NCBI RefSeq assembly: GCF_029892045.1 | Contig: NZ_CP120367.1 | Location: forward strand, 1,860,001-1,924,000 | DNA length: 64,000 nucleotides | Direction of reading: 5' to 3' | From: Sinorhizobium numidicum | GTDB taxonomy: Bacteria > Pseudomonadota > Alphaproteobacteria > Rhizobiales > Rhizobiaceae | Position numbers and translations under genes: made by a program | In this document: one piece after another, positions 47,910 to 60,212 of the stretch | Layout: every line of letters starts with the position of its first letter | Position numbering within the stretch: the stretch's first letter is position 1 | Notes under the pieces: generated by a model | Told to the model about the DNA's origin: nothing | Database searches by the model: none | The model's input: only the letters and a program-made list of their open reading frames with translations

Positions 47910-48923
47910 ATGTTCAGATTCCTGCTTGTCCGCATCGCCTCTGCCATTCCAGTCTTGCTCGTGCTGAGCGTGGTGACGTTTGCCATCATCCAGGCGCCGC
48001 CCGGCGACTACAGCGATTACATCCGCTCGCAGCTCATCAACCAGGGTGGTGCCTCCTTCGAGGAAGCCGACGCGCAGGCGCAGGCCTATCGCAAGGAGCA
48101 CGGGCTCGATCAGCCGCTGCCGCTCCAATACGTCAACTGGATGACCGGCATTCTGACGCGCGGCGATTTCGGCCACAGCCTCTATTACAACAAGCCGGTT
48201 GCCGACGTCGTCGGCGAACGTCTGCCGCGCACGCTGGCGCTGGCCCTCGTCTGCCACATCCTTGCATCCGTCATCGGCATTGGTTTCGGCGTCATCGCCG
48301 CGACCCGGCAATATTCCTGGATCGACAGCCTGCTTTCGACCGTTTCCTTTCTGGGCATGACGGTACCGCGCTTCCTGATGGCGCTGATCATCGTCTATGT
48401 CCTCGTCTTTCATTTCAATGTCAGCGAGATCAACAGCTTCCATTCCGCCCGCTACGGCGGCGCGCCCTGGTCCTGGGGCAAATTCGTCGACCTCGTGAAG
48501 CACGTCTGGCCGGTGGTGGCGATCGCGACCTTCGGAGGGCTCGCCTACAATATGCGTGTCATGCGCGGCAACCTGCTCGACACGCTGAACGCGCAATATG
48601 TCGAGACCGCGCGCGCCAAGGGCCTGAGCGAAGGGGCGGTCGTCATGCGGCATGCCGTTCCGAACGCCCTGCACCCTCTCATCATGTATCAGGGCGTCGT
48701 GCTTCCGTACATGCTGACCGGCGAGATTGAGACGGCGATCATTTTCGCCCTTCCGACAGTGGGGCCCGCAATCGTCGGCTCCATGTGGGTGGGCGATGTC
48801 TACGTTACGGCGACCTTCATGCTGGTTCTCTCGGCAACGCTGATTGTCGGCAATATCATCGCCGACCTGCTGCTCGCCGCGCTCGATCCGCGCGTGCGCA
48901 TGGGAGGAGGGGCCCACGCATGA
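47910..48923 (+). CDS. agpB: Alpha-galactoside ABC permease AgpB (DppB type)
   Basis: 337-residue permease with six helices. It begins FRFLLVRIASAIPVLLVLSV and has GILTRGDFGHSLYYNKPV and the docking loop YVETARAKGLSEGAVVMRHA followed by VPNALHPL. Its stop overlaps the agpC start by 4 bp. A GAAGGAAA lies upstream of the ATG. Together with AgpC it forms the channel for sugars held by AgpA. Confidence 0.92.
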   Translation: MFRFLLVRIASAIPVLLVLSVVTFAIIQAPPGDYSDYIRSQLINQGGASFEEADAQAQAYRKEHGLDQPLPLQYVNWMTGILTRGDFGHSLYYNKPVADVVGERLPRTLALALVCHILASVIGIGFGVIAATRQYSWIDSLLSTVSFLGMTVPRFLMALIIVYVLVFHFNVSEINSFHSARYGGAPWSWGKFVDLVKHVWPVVAIATFGGLAYNMRVMRGNLLDTLNAQYVETARAKGLSEGAVVMRHAVPNALHPLIMYQGVVLPYMLTGEIETAIIFALPTVGPAIVGSMWVGDVYVTATFMLVLSATLIVGNIIADLLLAALDPRVRMGGGAHA

Positions 48924-50047
48924 CCACAGAAGTCCACAGCACCGTTCCGGTTGCGATGCAGCCGGAGGAGAAGCATCACCAGGAGAGCTATACCGCGCTG
49001 GTGTGGCGGCGGTTGAAACGCTCCTGGACCGGCTTACTCGGCCTGATTCTCGTCGGCCTCTTGATTTTCATGGCGGTCTTTGCCGATTTCCTTTCGCCGG
49101 TCGATCCGAAGGCGACCGGCATCGCCTTCGCGCCGCCGCAGGCGCTCAGCATGCATGACAAGGACGGCAATTTCGTTTTCCCGCCGCGCAGCTACCCGGT
49201 GCGCGAGACGGAGGAACTCGATCCGATCACCTTCCAGCCGGTGGTTGGGCCGGACTATGACAACCCGCAGGTCCTAGGCTTCTTCGTCAAGGGAGCGCGA
49301 TATAACCTCTTCGGTCTGATCCCGGCCGAACGCCATCTCTTCGGTGCCGTCGACGGCTCCGCGGTGCATTTCCTCGGCACAGACAAGTTCGGCCGCGACG
49401 TCCTTTCGCGGATCCTTCATGGCTCCCGCATTTCGCTGATGATCGCGCTCATCGTCGTCTTCATCGTCACAGTGGTCGGCACGACGGTCGGCATGGTGTC
49501 GGGTTATTTCGGCGGGCGCTTCGATGCCTGGACGCAACGTTTCGTCGAGCTCGTTCTCGCCTTCCCGCAATTGCCGCTCTACCTCGCGCTCGCCTCGCTG
49601 ATCCCGGTGACCGCGCCGACCAACGTCTTTCTCGCTTTCGTCATCATCGTGATGTCGGCGCTCGGCTGGGCACAAATGTCGCGCGAAGTGCGGGGCAAGA
49701 CCTTGGCGCTTGCGCGGATCGACTATGTGCGCGCGGCGATCGCTATCGGCGCGACGGACCGGCGCATTATCTTCCAGCACATCTTCCCGAACGTCATGAG
49801 CCACGTGATCGTCGCGGTGACGCTCGCGATCCCACAGGTGGTGCTGCTTGAATCCTTCCTCGGTTTCCTCGGTTTTGCGGTGAAGCCGCCGCTGATCTCG
49901 TGGGGGCTGATGCTGCAGGATACGGCGACCTATTCCGTCATCGGCTCGTATCCGTGGATTCTCTCGCCCGTCGCCTTTGTCCTCGTCACCGTCTTCGCAT
50001 TCAATGCGCTGGGCGACGGCCTTCGCGACGCAATCGACCCCTATTGA
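48920..50047 (+). CDS. agpC: Alpha-galactoside ABC permease AgpC (DppC type)
   Basis: 375-residue permease. The N-terminal anchor is WTGLLGLILVGLLIFMAVFADF, then a periplasmic stretch of about 130 residues (longer than in DppC), FLGTDKFGRDVLSRILHGSRI and the docking loop YVRAAIAIGATDRRIIFQHI followed by FPNVMSHV. It is coupled to agpB and followed 11 bp later by agpD. Confidence 0.92.
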   Translation: MTTEVHSTVPVAMQPEEKHHQESYTALVWRRLKRSWTGLLGLILVGLLIFMAVFADFLSPVDPKATGIAFAPPQALSMHDKDGNFVFPPRSYPVRETEELDPITFQPVVGPDYDNPQVLGFFVKGARYNLFGLIPAERHLFGAVDGSAVHFLGTDKFGRDVLSRILHGSRISLMIALIVVFIVTVVGTTVGMVSGYFGGRFDAWTQRFVELVLAFPQLPLYLALASLIPVTAPTNVFLAFVIIVMSALGWAQMSREVRGKTLALARIDYVRAAIAIGATDRRIIFQHIFPNVMSHVIVAVTLAIPQVVLLESFLGFLGFAVKPPLISWGLMLQDTATYSVIGSYPWILSPVAFVLVTVFAFNALGDGLRDAIDPY

Positions 50048-50058
50048 GGAGCACGCCG

Positions 50059-51729
50059 ATGGCTACAATCGAGATCATTGCCCCGGCACCGGACGAGCGG
50101 CGTGACCGTGCGACGAAGGATACGCGGCCGATCATCGATGCCCGCAGAGTCGCCGTCACCTTCAAGGTCGAGCACGGCATCGTCGAAGCGGTGAGGGACG
50201 TCTCCTTCCAGCTCTATCGCGGCGAGACGGTGGCGATCGTCGGTGAATCCGGCTCGGGCAAGTCGGTGACGGCGCGCAGCATCATGGGGCTTCTTACGAA
50301 ACGCGCCACGATCGCCTCGCATTCGCGCATCGAATACGACGGCAAGGACGTGCTGAAATTCTCGAAACGGCAGCGCCGGGCGCTGCGCGGCGACCGGATC
50401 TCGATGATCTTCCAGGAGCCTATGAGTTCGCTTAATCCGGTCTACACGATCGGCAGCCAAATCATCGAGGCTATCCGAGCCCACCGCCGCATGAGCCGTC
50501 GGGCCGCTGCCGAGAGGGCGCTTGAACTCCTGCGCCACGTCCAGATCCCCGATCCGGAGGCGCGGCTGAACCAATACCCGCATCAGCTTTCCGGCGGCCA
50601 GCGCCAGCGAGTAATGATCGCCATGGCGCTTGCCAACGATCCGGATGTGCTGATCGCCGACGAGCCGACAACGGCGCTGGACGTGACGGTGCAGGCACAG
50701 ATCCTCAACCTCATCCGCAAGCTGCAGCAGGAGCTCGGCATGGCGGTGATCCTGATCACCCACGACCTGACGGTCGTCCGCCAGTTTTCCGATTATGTTT
50801 ATGTCATGCAGCTCGGCGAAGTGAAGGAGCACAACACGACGGCCGCGCTCTTTGCCAATCCGCTGCATGCCTATACCCGCCGGCTCCTCGCCTCCGAGCC
50901 GTCGGGCGCGGCCAAGCCACTGCCGGACAATGCGCCGATCATGCTCGACGGCCGGGATGTGCGGGTCTCCTTCATGCTGAGGAAGGGCGGCTTCTTCAAA
51001 CCTGAACTCAAGGAGCTCGTCGCCGTCGACACCCTGAGCCTCAATCTGCGCCGGCACGAGACGCTCGGCCTCGTCGGCGAGTCCGGTTCCGGAAAGACCA
51101 CCTTCGGTCAGGCACTCATCCGGCTCATCAATACCGACGGCGGCCAAATCTTTTTCGACGGCGAACCGATCCACAACAAGAGCCGCAATGAGATGCGGCC
51201 CCTGCGCTCGCGGATCCAGGTTGTCTTCCAGGATCCGTTCTCCTCGCTTAATCCGCGCATGTCGGTGGGGCAGATCATCGAGGAGGGCCTGATCGTCAAC
51301 GGCATCGGCGAAAACCGCAAGGACAGGCTCAAGCGTGTCGAGGAGGCGCTCGTCAGCGCCGGCATGCCGGCCAATATTCTCTCGCGCTTTCCGCACGAGT
51401 TCTCCGGCGGCCAGCGCCAGCGCATTGCGATTGCCCGCGCCATCGCGCTCGAACCGGAATTCATCCTGCTCGATGAGCCGACCTCGGCGCTCGATCTCTC
51501 GGTGCAGGCGCAGATCATCGAACTGTTGCGCAAGCTGCAGGACGAGCGGGGCTTGAGCTACCTCTTCATTTCCCACGATCTCAAAGTCGTGCGCGCGCTC
51601 TGCCACCGCGTCGTGGTGATGCAGCACGGCAAGATTGTCGAAGAGGGGCCGGTAAACGAAATCCTATCCAATCCCAAGACTGCCTACACGGAGCGGCTTG
51701 TAAGGGCCGCCTTCGAAGTGGCCGCGTGA
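50059..51729 (+). CDS. agpD: Fused double ATPase AgpD (DppD-DppF type)
   Basis: 556-residue ATPase with two complete ABC domains in one chain. Domain 1 has [28 protein letters not shown] and [12 protein letters not shown]; domain 2 has [30 protein letters not shown] and [11 protein letters not shown]. The linker is near residues 285-320. The fusion replaces the usual pair of separate ATPases. Last transport gene of the operon, 22 bp before melA. Confidence 0.92.
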   Translation: MATIEIIAPAPDERRDRATKDTRPIIDARRVAVTFKVEHGIVEAVRDVSFQLYRGETVAIVGESGSGKSVTARSIMGLLTKRATIASHSRIEYDGKDVLKFSKRQRRALRGDRISMIFQEPMSSLNPVYTIGSQIIEAIRAHRRMSRRAAAERALELLRHVQIPDPEARLNQYPHQLSGGQRQRVMIAMALANDPDVLIADEPTTALDVTVQAQILNLIRKLQQELGMAVILITHDLTVVRQFSDYVYVMQLGEVKEHNTTAALFANPLHAYTRRLLASEPSGAAKPLPDNAPIMLDGRDVRVSFMLRKGGFFKPELKELVAVDTLSLNLRRHETLGLVGESGSGKTTFGQALIRLINTDGGQIFFDGEPIHNKSRNEMRPLRSRIQVVFQDPFSSLNPRMSVGQIIEEGLIVNGIGENRKDRLKRVEEALVSAGMPANILSRFPHEFSGGQRQRIAIARAIALEPEFILLDEPTSALDLSVQAQIIELLRKLQDERGLSYLFISHDLKVVRALCHRVVVMQHGKIVEEGPVNEILSNPKTAYTERLVRAAFEVAA

Positions 51730-51751
51730 CCGTCAGAACAGAGGCTATCCC

Positions 51752-53125
51752 ATGACCAGACAACCCAAAATCACCTTCATCGGCGCGGGCTCCACCGTCT
51801 TCATGAAGAACATCATCGGCGACGTTTTGCAGCGGCCGGCGCTTTCCGCCGCCACCATCGCGCTGATGGACCTCAACCCACAGCGCCTGGAGGAAAGCGA
51901 GATCGTCGCCGGCAAGCTGGTGCGCACGCTCGGCGTAGAAGCAAAGATCGAAACGCACTCGAACCAGCGCAAGGCACTGGAAGGAGCCGACTTCGTCGTC
52001 GTCGCCTTCCAGATCGGCGGCTATGAGCCCTGCACCGTCACCGATTTCGAGGTGCCGAAAAAATACGGCCTGCGCCAGACGATCGCCGATACGCTCGGCG
52101 TCGGCGGCATCATGCGGGGCCTGCGCACAGTGCCGCATCTCTGGAAGATCTGCGAGGACATGCTGGAAGTCTGCCCCGAGGCGATCCTCCTGCAATACGT
52201 GAACCCGATGGCGATCAACACCTGGGCGATCGCAGAGAAATACCCGACGATCAAGCAGGTCGGGCTCTGCCATTCGGTGCAGGGCACGGCCTTCGAGCTT
52301 GCCCGCGACCTCGAGATACCGATTGAGGAAATCCGCTATCGCGCCGCTGGCATCAATCACATGGCCTTCTATCTGAAGTTCGAGCATCGCCAGCCGGACG
52401 GCAGCTATCGCAACCTCTATCCGGACCTCCTCCGTGGTTATCGCGAGGGGCGTTTTCCCAAGCCCAGCCATTGGAACCCACGCTGCCCGAACAAGGTGCG
52501 CTACGAGATGCTGACGCGGCTCGGCTATTTCGTCACCGAAAGCTCCGAGCACTTCGCCGAATACACGCCCTATTTCATCAAGGACGGCCGCCCCGACCTG
52601 ATCGAAAAGTTCGGCATTCCGCTCGACGAGTATCCAAAGCGCTGCATCGAGCAGATCGAGCGCTGGAAGGGCGAGGCAGCCGCTTTCAAGGAGGCCGAGA
52701 CGATCGAGGTTGCCGAGAGCCACGAATATGCCTCCTCGATCATGAACTCGGTCTGGACCGGCGAGCCTTCTGTCATCTACGGCAACCTGCGCAACAACGG
52801 CTGCATCACCTCGCTGCCGGAAAATTGCGCTGCGGAAGTTCCTTGCCTGGTCGATGCATCCGGCATCCAGCCGACTTATATCGGCGCGCTGCCGCCACAG
52901 CTCACCGCGCTCATTCGCACCAATATCAACGTCCAGGAACTCACGGTTCAGGCACTAATGACCGAGAACCGCGAGCACCTCTATCACGCGGCAATGATGG
53001 ATCCTCATACGGCCGCCGAGCTCGATCTCGACCAGATCTGGTCGCTCGTCGACGATCTGCTTGTGGCCCATCACGACTGGATTCCCGAATGGGCGCGCGT
53101 GTCGAAGAAGATACAGGCCGCCTGA
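51752..53125 (+). CDS. melA: Alpha-galactosidase (melibiase), glycoside hydrolase family 4
   Basis: 457-residue NAD- and Mn-dependent alpha-galactosidase, very similar in recalled sequence to E. coli MelA. Motifs: ITFIGAGSTVFMKNIIGDV, VVAFQIGGYEPCTVTDFEV, QTIADTLGVGGIMRGLRT, YVNPMAINTWA, CHSVQGTAFELARDL with the metal-binding Cys, and AGINHMAFYL with the His. It ends the agp operon and is followed by a strong terminator. It would hydrolyse melibiose and raffinose in the cytoplasm. In S. meliloti nomenclature it may be called agaL2. Confidence 0.93.
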   Translation: MTRQPKITFIGAGSTVFMKNIIGDVLQRPALSAATIALMDLNPQRLEESEIVAGKLVRTLGVEAKIETHSNQRKALEGADFVVVAFQIGGYEPCTVTDFEVPKKYGLRQTIADTLGVGGIMRGLRTVPHLWKICEDMLEVCPEAILLQYVNPMAINTWAIAEKYPTIKQVGLCHSVQGTAFELARDLEIPIEEIRYRAAGINHMAFYLKFEHRQPDGSYRNLYPDLLRGYREGRFPKPSHWNPRCPNKVRYEMLTRLGYFVTESSEHFAEYTPYFIKDGRPDLIEKFGIPLDEYPKRCIEQIERWKGEAAAFKEAETIEVAESHEYASSIMNSVWTGEPSVIYGNLRNNGCITSLPENCAAEVPCLVDASGIQPTYIGALPPQLTALIRTNINVQELTVQALMTENREHLYHAAMMDPHTAAELDLDQIWSLVDDLLVAHHDWIPEWARVSKKIQAA

Positions 53126-53154
53126 TTTTTTTCTCCCGGTCAGGCGACCAGATG

Positions 53155-53187
53155 GCCCCGGAACGCGTTGTTCCGGGGCTTTTTTTA
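53155..53187 (+). terminator. Rho-independent terminator after melA
   Basis: Perfect 10-bp stem GCCCCGGAAC / GTTCCGGGGC with loop GCGTT, followed by a run of eight T (53180-53187). It ends the agp-melA operon. Confidence 0.93.
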
Positions 53188-53273
53188 GGTCGAAAATGCA
53201 GGGGTCTTACTCAAGTGCGCCCCCATCCGCCTGCGGGGAGGGTTAGGGTGGCGTCAGCAGGCAACTACCGCCC

Positions 53274-53879
53274 CTATCGCCACGCGCGCGTTTTGCCGAT
53301 CCATTCCCTCGTTCTCGCCTCGGGATCGACATTCAGCGTGATGTCCGTGACCACCGCCGCGCTGTTCGCACCGTGGGCGAAGACCCCCTCCAGACGCTCA
53401 ATGTTCAGCCCGCCGATCGCCACGAGCGGCATCTTCCCGCCGCGCTCGCGCCAGGCGGATATCCGTGCCAGCCCCTGCGGCGCCCATTTCATCTTCTTGA
53501 GGATGGTCGGGTAGATCGGGCCGAGAGCCACATAGTCCGGCTCCGCGGCGAGCGCTGTTTGTAGTTCCGTTTCGTCATGGGTGCTGACCCCGAGTTTGAG
53601 CCCGGCGGTGCGGATCGCCGCGAGATCGGCCGCGGCGAGGTCCTCTTGGCCGAGATGCACGAAATCGCAGCCTTCCTCTATCGCGAGCAGCCAATAGTCG
53701 TTGACGATGAGTTGGCAGTGATAGGCCGCGCAGATCGCCTTGGCGATACGGATTTCACTGCGGATCTCCTCGTCACTCCGGTTCTTGATCCTGAGCTGCA
53801 CCAGTTTCACGCCGAGTGGCACGAGCCGTTCGATCCAGGCGGCGCTGTCGACGATGAGATAGAAGGGATCGAGCTTCAC
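53274..53879 (-). CDS. thiE: Thiamine phosphate synthase
   Basis: 201-residue TIM-barrel enzyme joining the thiazole and pyrimidine moieties. Motifs are [35 protein letters not shown] (in part), [22 protein letters not shown] and [10 protein letters not shown]. The GTG start at 53879 overlaps the thiG stop by 4 bp (GTGA). In place of the common GxSxH it has GVSTH, which is acceptable. Last gene of the thi operon. Confidence 0.93.
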   Translation of the reverse strand: MKLDPFYLIVDSAAWIERLVPLGVKLVQLRIKNRSDEEIRSEIRIAKAICAAYHCQLIVNDYWLLAIEEGCDFVHLGQEDLAAADLAAIRTAGLKLGVSTHDETELQTALAAEPDYVALGPIYPTILKKMKWAPQGLARISAWRERGGKMPLVAIGGLNIERLEGVFAHGANSAAVVTDITLNVDPEARTREWIGKTRAWR

Positions 53880-54649
53880 GTGAAGACCGCCTTTCCGATG
53901 ATGGGCGTGGAGGGAACGGCCATGTCGCGCGGCTCCAAGATGCCCGCGTGATAGGCCGCGTGTCCGGCGTCGATCGTCTTGGCGAAAGCCGCGGCCATGG
54001 CGGCAGGGTCCGCCGCGCCGGCGACGGCCGTGTTGAGGAGTACGGCGTCGAAGCCGAGCTCCATCACGGCTGACGCGTGCGACGGCCGGCCGATGCCAGC
54101 GTCGACGATCAGCGGCACATCGGGAAAATGCGCGCGCATGGCACGAAGTGCCGGCATGTTCTGGGGACCCATGGCGCTGCCGATTGGCGCGCACCAGGGC
54201 ATCAACACCTGGCAACCCGCTTCGAGCAGCCGTTCGGCGACGACGAGGTCGTCGGTCGTATAGGGGAACACATTGAAGCCTTCGCCAGCGAGAATACCCG
54301 CTGCTTCGACGAGGCCGAAGACGTCGGGCTGCAGCGTATCGTGATGGCCGATCACTTCCAGCTTGATCCAGTCGGTGGCGAAGACCTCGCGCGCCATCTT
54401 TGCCGTCAGCACGGCCTCGGATACGGAATGGCAGCCGGCCGTGTTCGGCAGCACGTGTACGCCGAGTTCACGGATCAACTCGAAGAACGCGCCGCCCTGG
54501 CGGCCGCCCGCCGCCTCGCGGCGAAGTGAAACGGTCACGATGTCGGTGCCCGACCGCCGTACCGCCTCCGTGAGTACTTCCGGTGAGGGGTAGCGCGCGG
54601 TTCCGAGCAGCAGCCGCGATCGGATCTCGGTTCCATAGAATACCGGCAT
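53876..54649 (-). CDS. thiG: Thiazole synthase
   Basis: 257-residue enzyme that builds the thiazole phosphate ring from deoxyxylulose phosphate, dehydroglycine and ThiS-thiocarboxylate. [16 protein letters not shown] opens it, the Schiff-base Lys is in [17 protein letters not shown], and [13 protein letters not shown] and [20 protein letters not shown] are typical. It lies 3 bp after thiS. Confidence 0.95.
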   Translation of the reverse strand: MPVFYGTEIRSRLLLGTARYPSPEVLTEAVRRSGTDIVTVSLRREAAGGRQGGAFFELIRELGVHVLPNTAGCHSVSEAVLTAKMAREVFATDWIKLEVIGHHDTLQPDVFGLVEAAGILAGEGFNVFPYTTDDLVVAERLLEAGCQVLMPWCAPIGSAMGPQNMPALRAMRAHFPDVPLIVDAGIGRPSHASAVMELGFDAVLLNTAVAGAADPAAMAAAFAKTIDAGHAAYHAGILEPRDMAVPSTPIIGKAVFT

Positions 54650-54652
54650 GAC

Positions 54653-54850
54653 TCAACCTCCCTGCATCGGCGACAGAACCTCGACGCGGTCTCGATCCCT
54701 CAGCTCGTGACTGGCGCGGTCGGCCCGGGCGATGAGTTCGCCGTTGACGGCCGTTGCCAGCCAGTCGCCTTCGAACTCGAGGAGCGCGAGCAGGTCGGCA
54801 AGGGTGGGGGCTGCGAGGTCATGCTCCTCGCCATTGACGGTGAGCTTCAT
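54653..54850 (-). CDS. thiS: Sulfur-carrier protein ThiS
   Basis: 65-residue ubiquitin-fold sulfur carrier. The Gly-Gly end needed for adenylation and thiocarboxylate formation is present (LSPMQGG). The start overlaps the thiO stop by 4 bp. Confidence 0.93.
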   Translation of the reverse strand: MKLTVNGEEHDLAAPTLADLLALLEFEGDWLATAVNGELIARADRASHELRDRDRVEVLSPMQGG

Positions 54851-55824
54851 CGGACAAATCCTCCTTGTTTTAGGGCGCCAAAGGCCAAGGTCGCGACCTC
54901 TTCGGCCACGGCGGGCGATAGGAGGAAGCCATGGCGATAGAGGCCGTTGACGGTGACGGTGTTATCCCCGCGGCTGACCTGCGGCAGATTGTCGGCATAG
55001 GCGGGGCGCACGCCCGCGCCCGTCTCGACGAGACGCGCCTCGGCAAATGCAGGGTGGAGGGCATAGGCGGCGTTCAGAAGCTCCATCAGCGAGCGGGCGG
55101 TGATCGGACCGCCGTCGTCGCTCTCGATCATGGTCGCGCCGCACAGGAAGAGGCCACCGCCGCGCGGGACGATATAGAGCGGGATACGCGGATGCAGCAT
55201 GCGCACCGGGCGGGAAAGTATAACCTCGTGCGTCTGGAGGTAGAGCATTTCGCCGCGAACGCCGCGAAGCTCTTTGACTTCGCCGATCTTGGCGGCGCCG
55301 GTGCAATCAACCGTCAGGCCGAAATCGCTTTCATGCACATCATCGCCGCCGAAGACGACGCCTTTTGCCTCAAGCGTCCGTTTTAGCGTCAAAAGCGCCC
55401 GGCGCGGATCGAGGTGCGCTTCCTCGGCAAAGAACAGCGCTTCTCGGAACCGGCCAGCGAGCGCCGGCTCGAGCAACCTGATCTCCTCGGCGTCGAGCCA
55501 GCGGAAGCCCGATGTGCGGGAGGCGAAGCGCCTGAGTTCGCCGCGGTCTCGCGGCGGCGCGACGACGAGCGTCCCATTGCGAAGCACATGGCCCTTCGGA
55601 AGGGCAGCCTCCCACCAGTCCGCGGCGCCGATGCCGCGGGTGAGGACGGTCTCGTCGGCGCTTTCCCGCTCGCACCAGGGGGCGAGCATTCCGCCCGCAT
55701 ACCAGGATGCGGCGTCCACAAAACCGGGTGAGCGTTCCGAAACTGTGACCTTCGCGCCGCGCCCGGCGAGCGCATAGGCCGTCGTGAGGCCGGCGACGCC
55801 GGCCCCCTTGATCAGCACGCGCAT
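54847..55824 (-). CDS. thiO: Glycine oxidase ThiO
   Basis: 325-residue FAD-dependent oxidase supplying dehydroglycine for the thiazole ring. The dinucleotide-binding motif is IKGAGVAGLTTAYALAGRG and a second conserved part is ASWYAGGMLAPWCE. The C-terminal substrate part has GAGVRPAYADNLPQV and GLYRHGFLLSPAVAEEVA. Its ATG lies just after the thiC stop. Cytoplasmic. Confidence 0.92.
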   Translation of the reverse strand: MRVLIKGAGVAGLTTAYALAGRGAKVTVSERSPGFVDAASWYAGGMLAPWCERESADETVLTRGIGAADWWEAALPKGHVLRNGTLVVAPPRDRGELRRFASRTSGFRWLDAEEIRLLEPALAGRFREALFFAEEAHLDPRRALLTLKRTLEAKGVVFGGDDVHESDFGLTVDCTGAAKIGEVKELRGVRGEMLYLQTHEVILSRPVRMLHPRIPLYIVPRGGGLFLCGATMIESDDGGPITARSLMELLNAAYALHPAFAEARLVETGAGVRPAYADNLPQVSRGDNTVTVNGLYRHGFLLSPAVAEEVATLAFGALKQGGFVR

Positions 55825-55825
55825 C

Positions 55826-57864
<2,039 letters not shown>

Positions 57865-58145
57865 GAATGGACGCAAATAGTCACCGTTATGGGCGTGGCG
57901 TCAAGAGTGATTTTGGTTTCTGCGGTAGCATCGGGGACGGCAAAGGCTCCCGCTCAGTTGAGAGATGAACGCGCAACGGCTATCTTTACAAGGAGTTGAT
58001 CGCAATCAGAGCGTCCCGGCACGGCATCGTCAGTCGGTCCCGGTCAGGGATGTCGCTGATCTGGTAGCGCACTCGGGAGAAAGCCTTGCACTGGTGGAGC
58101 CGCAATTGGGGAAAAAAGCAGCCGCAGTCTACCCCCGTTTCCTCG

Positions 58146-60020
58146 ATGCGCAGCTTCTGGGGTTTGATGTTTGCCTACTGGCTCTCCGAGAGGTGGAAGG
58201 AGGCCTGGGGCCTCGCGGCGATCATCATCGTACTTACGGCTTTGTTAGCAATGGCCAGCGTCTGGTTCGCCGAGGCGTCGGGCGAACTTGTCGGGGCAAT
58301 CGCCTTTCTTCACCATCCAGAAAACCCGACGACGCTCAGGTCCCTTCTGGCAAGCGCGGCAACATTGGCCGCGATCGTCGTGGTCAGGGAAGTCGGTTTC
58401 ACGGCGGTTCGCCACTTCTTCTCAACGAGCCTCCATCGCAAGTGGCGCGCGTGGCTCGATCGGCGTTTTAACGACGCGCTACTCGATCGCAATCACACGC
58501 ATCTTCATCTGCAGCATGGCGCCGCAGAGGCCATCCCGTCTGCGGTTGGAGTACCGGACAATATCGATCAGCGCGTCCAGGAATCGATCAAAGGCCTGAC
58601 TGGCGGCGCCATCGGTCTCGCCATGGGGATCGCCGGCGTGATCCTGTCGCTCTTCTTCGTCGGCGGCAGGATTATCGAAACGTCGACCGAGGTCAGCGGC
58701 CTCGAGTTCCTCGGCAGCTACGCCAGCGCCTGTCTAACGCTTGCAGCGGTCGTCGCCTACGTCCCTTTCAATACGTTTGTAGCGGCGAAGCTGGGAGCGA
58801 TCCAGCAAAGGCTGGATGTCAGAATGCAATGGGCCGAAGGCAGCTACCGCCGCGAGCTGACCACGCTCCTCCACCGCAGTTTCCACGTCGCGGCCTCCCG
58901 CGCCGAGGAAGCGCAGAAGGGCATCCACAGGCGGCGCTATCGCGACGTCGACCGCACCTGGGCGAGGCTCAACATCCTCACGGCGATCTATATGGGATTT
59001 CAGCTCGTCTACAACTTCTTCGGCTCGCGGATCGTAGCCTACGCGCCCGGACTCCTTCCCTATGTCGAGAACAGGATCAGCCTGCAGGCCTACGTCACCG
59101 GCGCCGAGCTCGCCAACGCGATCATTACCGATTGTTCGTGGTTCATACAGGTCATGCCGGACATTGCGACGCTAAGGGCGAACGCACGCCGCGTAACCGA
59201 TCTTGCAACGGCGATCGAGGACGTGCAACAGCCCCGCGATTTCTATGCCCGCACCGGTCACGCCGAGCTGCGCTATGCCGAGCAGGATCCTCAGCTCGGT
59301 TTGACCATCCGGCATCTGGAGTTGATGCACACGGGCGACGATGATCCCTTCGTCACGGCTGGGAACCTCCAGTTCGACCGTGGCGAATGGACCCTCCTCG
59401 TCGGCGAATCCGGCACCGGCAAGTCCTCCCTGCTCAAGGCGATCAACGGCCTTTGGGCGCATGGCCGTGGCACCATCGTGCGGCCCAGGAACATGCGGAC
59501 CTTCTATGCCGCGCAGGACGTGAAGCTGCCGACCGTACCGCTGAAGGAACTGGTCTGCCTGCCCGATCCCGTCGAAGTCCATTCGGACGCTAAGGCCGCG
59601 GCAGCGCTCAGCAAAGCCGGCCTTGCGGATTTCGTGGGCGATCTCGCCGAGGAAGGCCGGGACAATCAAAGCTGGGACCGGCTTCTCTCCGGCGGTCAGA
59701 AGCAGAAGCTCGTTCTCGCGCGAATCCTCCTGCAGCGCCCGGGGCTCCTGTTCCTCGACGAACCCACAAGCGCCCTCGACAGCGAGGCGACGGTTACGTT
59801 TCACCAGGCGATCCGCGACAACTTGCCCGGTGCAACGGTGTTGAGCGTCATGCACGACGCCACGCCTCCGAAAACCGCAAGCGGCGAGGAATTCTATCAC
59901 AGCGTGCTCGTCATCGCCGACGGCATTGTGACCAAGACACCGCTGCCGAGAGTGCCAATCGGGCCGGTCGGTCCCGCACGCGTGCGGCCGCATCTCGGGG
60001 AACGAACCATAGATCGCTAG
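58146..60020 (+). CDS. ABC transporter, fused membrane and ATPase domains (SbmA/YddA-like)
   Basis: 624 residues from the ATG at 58146 (MRSFWGLMFAYW). The membrane domain of the ABC_membrane_2/SbmA-BacA kind covers about 1-340, with six hydrophobic helices. The ATPase domain follows with [44 protein letters not shown] and VMHDA in the H-loop. Such proteins act as half-size exporters or peptide/cobalamin transporters and work as dimers. A frame from ATG 57965 reads MNAQRLSLQGVDRNQSV and EPQLGKK, and would join this one if a base were lost in the A6 tract at 58112-58117. The N-terminus may therefore be longer or frameshifted. Confidence 0.8.
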   Translation: MRSFWGLMFAYWLSERWKEAWGLAAIIIVLTALLAMASVWFAEASGELVGAIAFLHHPENPTTLRSLLASAATLAAIVVVREVGFTAVRHFFSTSLHRKWRAWLDRRFNDALLDRNHTHLHLQHGAAEAIPSAVGVPDNIDQRVQESIKGLTGGAIGLAMGIAGVILSLFFVGGRIIETSTEVSGLEFLGSYASACLTLAAVVAYVPFNTFVAAKLGAIQQRLDVRMQWAEGSYRRELTTLLHRSFHVAASRAEEAQKGIHRRRYRDVDRTWARLNILTAIYMGFQLVYNFFGSRIVAYAPGLLPYVENRISLQAYVTGAELANAIITDCSWFIQVMPDIATLRANARRVTDLATAIEDVQQPRDFYARTGHAELRYAEQDPQLGLTIRHLELMHTGDDDPFVTAGNLQFDRGEWTLLVGESGTGKSSLLKAINGLWAHGRGTIVRPRNMRTFYAAQDVKLPTVPLKELVCLPDPVEVHSDAKAAAALSKAGLADFVGDLAEEGRDNQSWDRLLSGGQKQKLVLARILLQRPGLLFLDEPTSALDSEATVTFHQAIRDNLPGATVLSVMHDATPPKTASGEEFYHSVLVIADGIVTKTPLPRVPIGPVGPARVRPHLGERTIDR

Positions 60021-60212
60021 GCCGTGAACCCATAAATCGGGAATGACCGAAAGTGGGTGGTTAGGGGACGGTCTGCTTTGTGCGTACAGGCTGGAAAGCG
60101 GAGCTCTGTTATTGGTCTCACCAACGAAGCGGCGGCCAGATTGTAACCAACTTCATTTCTGCGTAGCATCGGCTCAAGCCTTTTTGAGGAACTTGGGAGG
60201 AGATCCTGCAGC

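Noticed and set aside
50041..51627. 528-codon open frame antisense to agpD
   Set aside because: The plus strand carries two complete ABC ATPase domains; the antisense frame is rich in Asp/Arg/His without domains.
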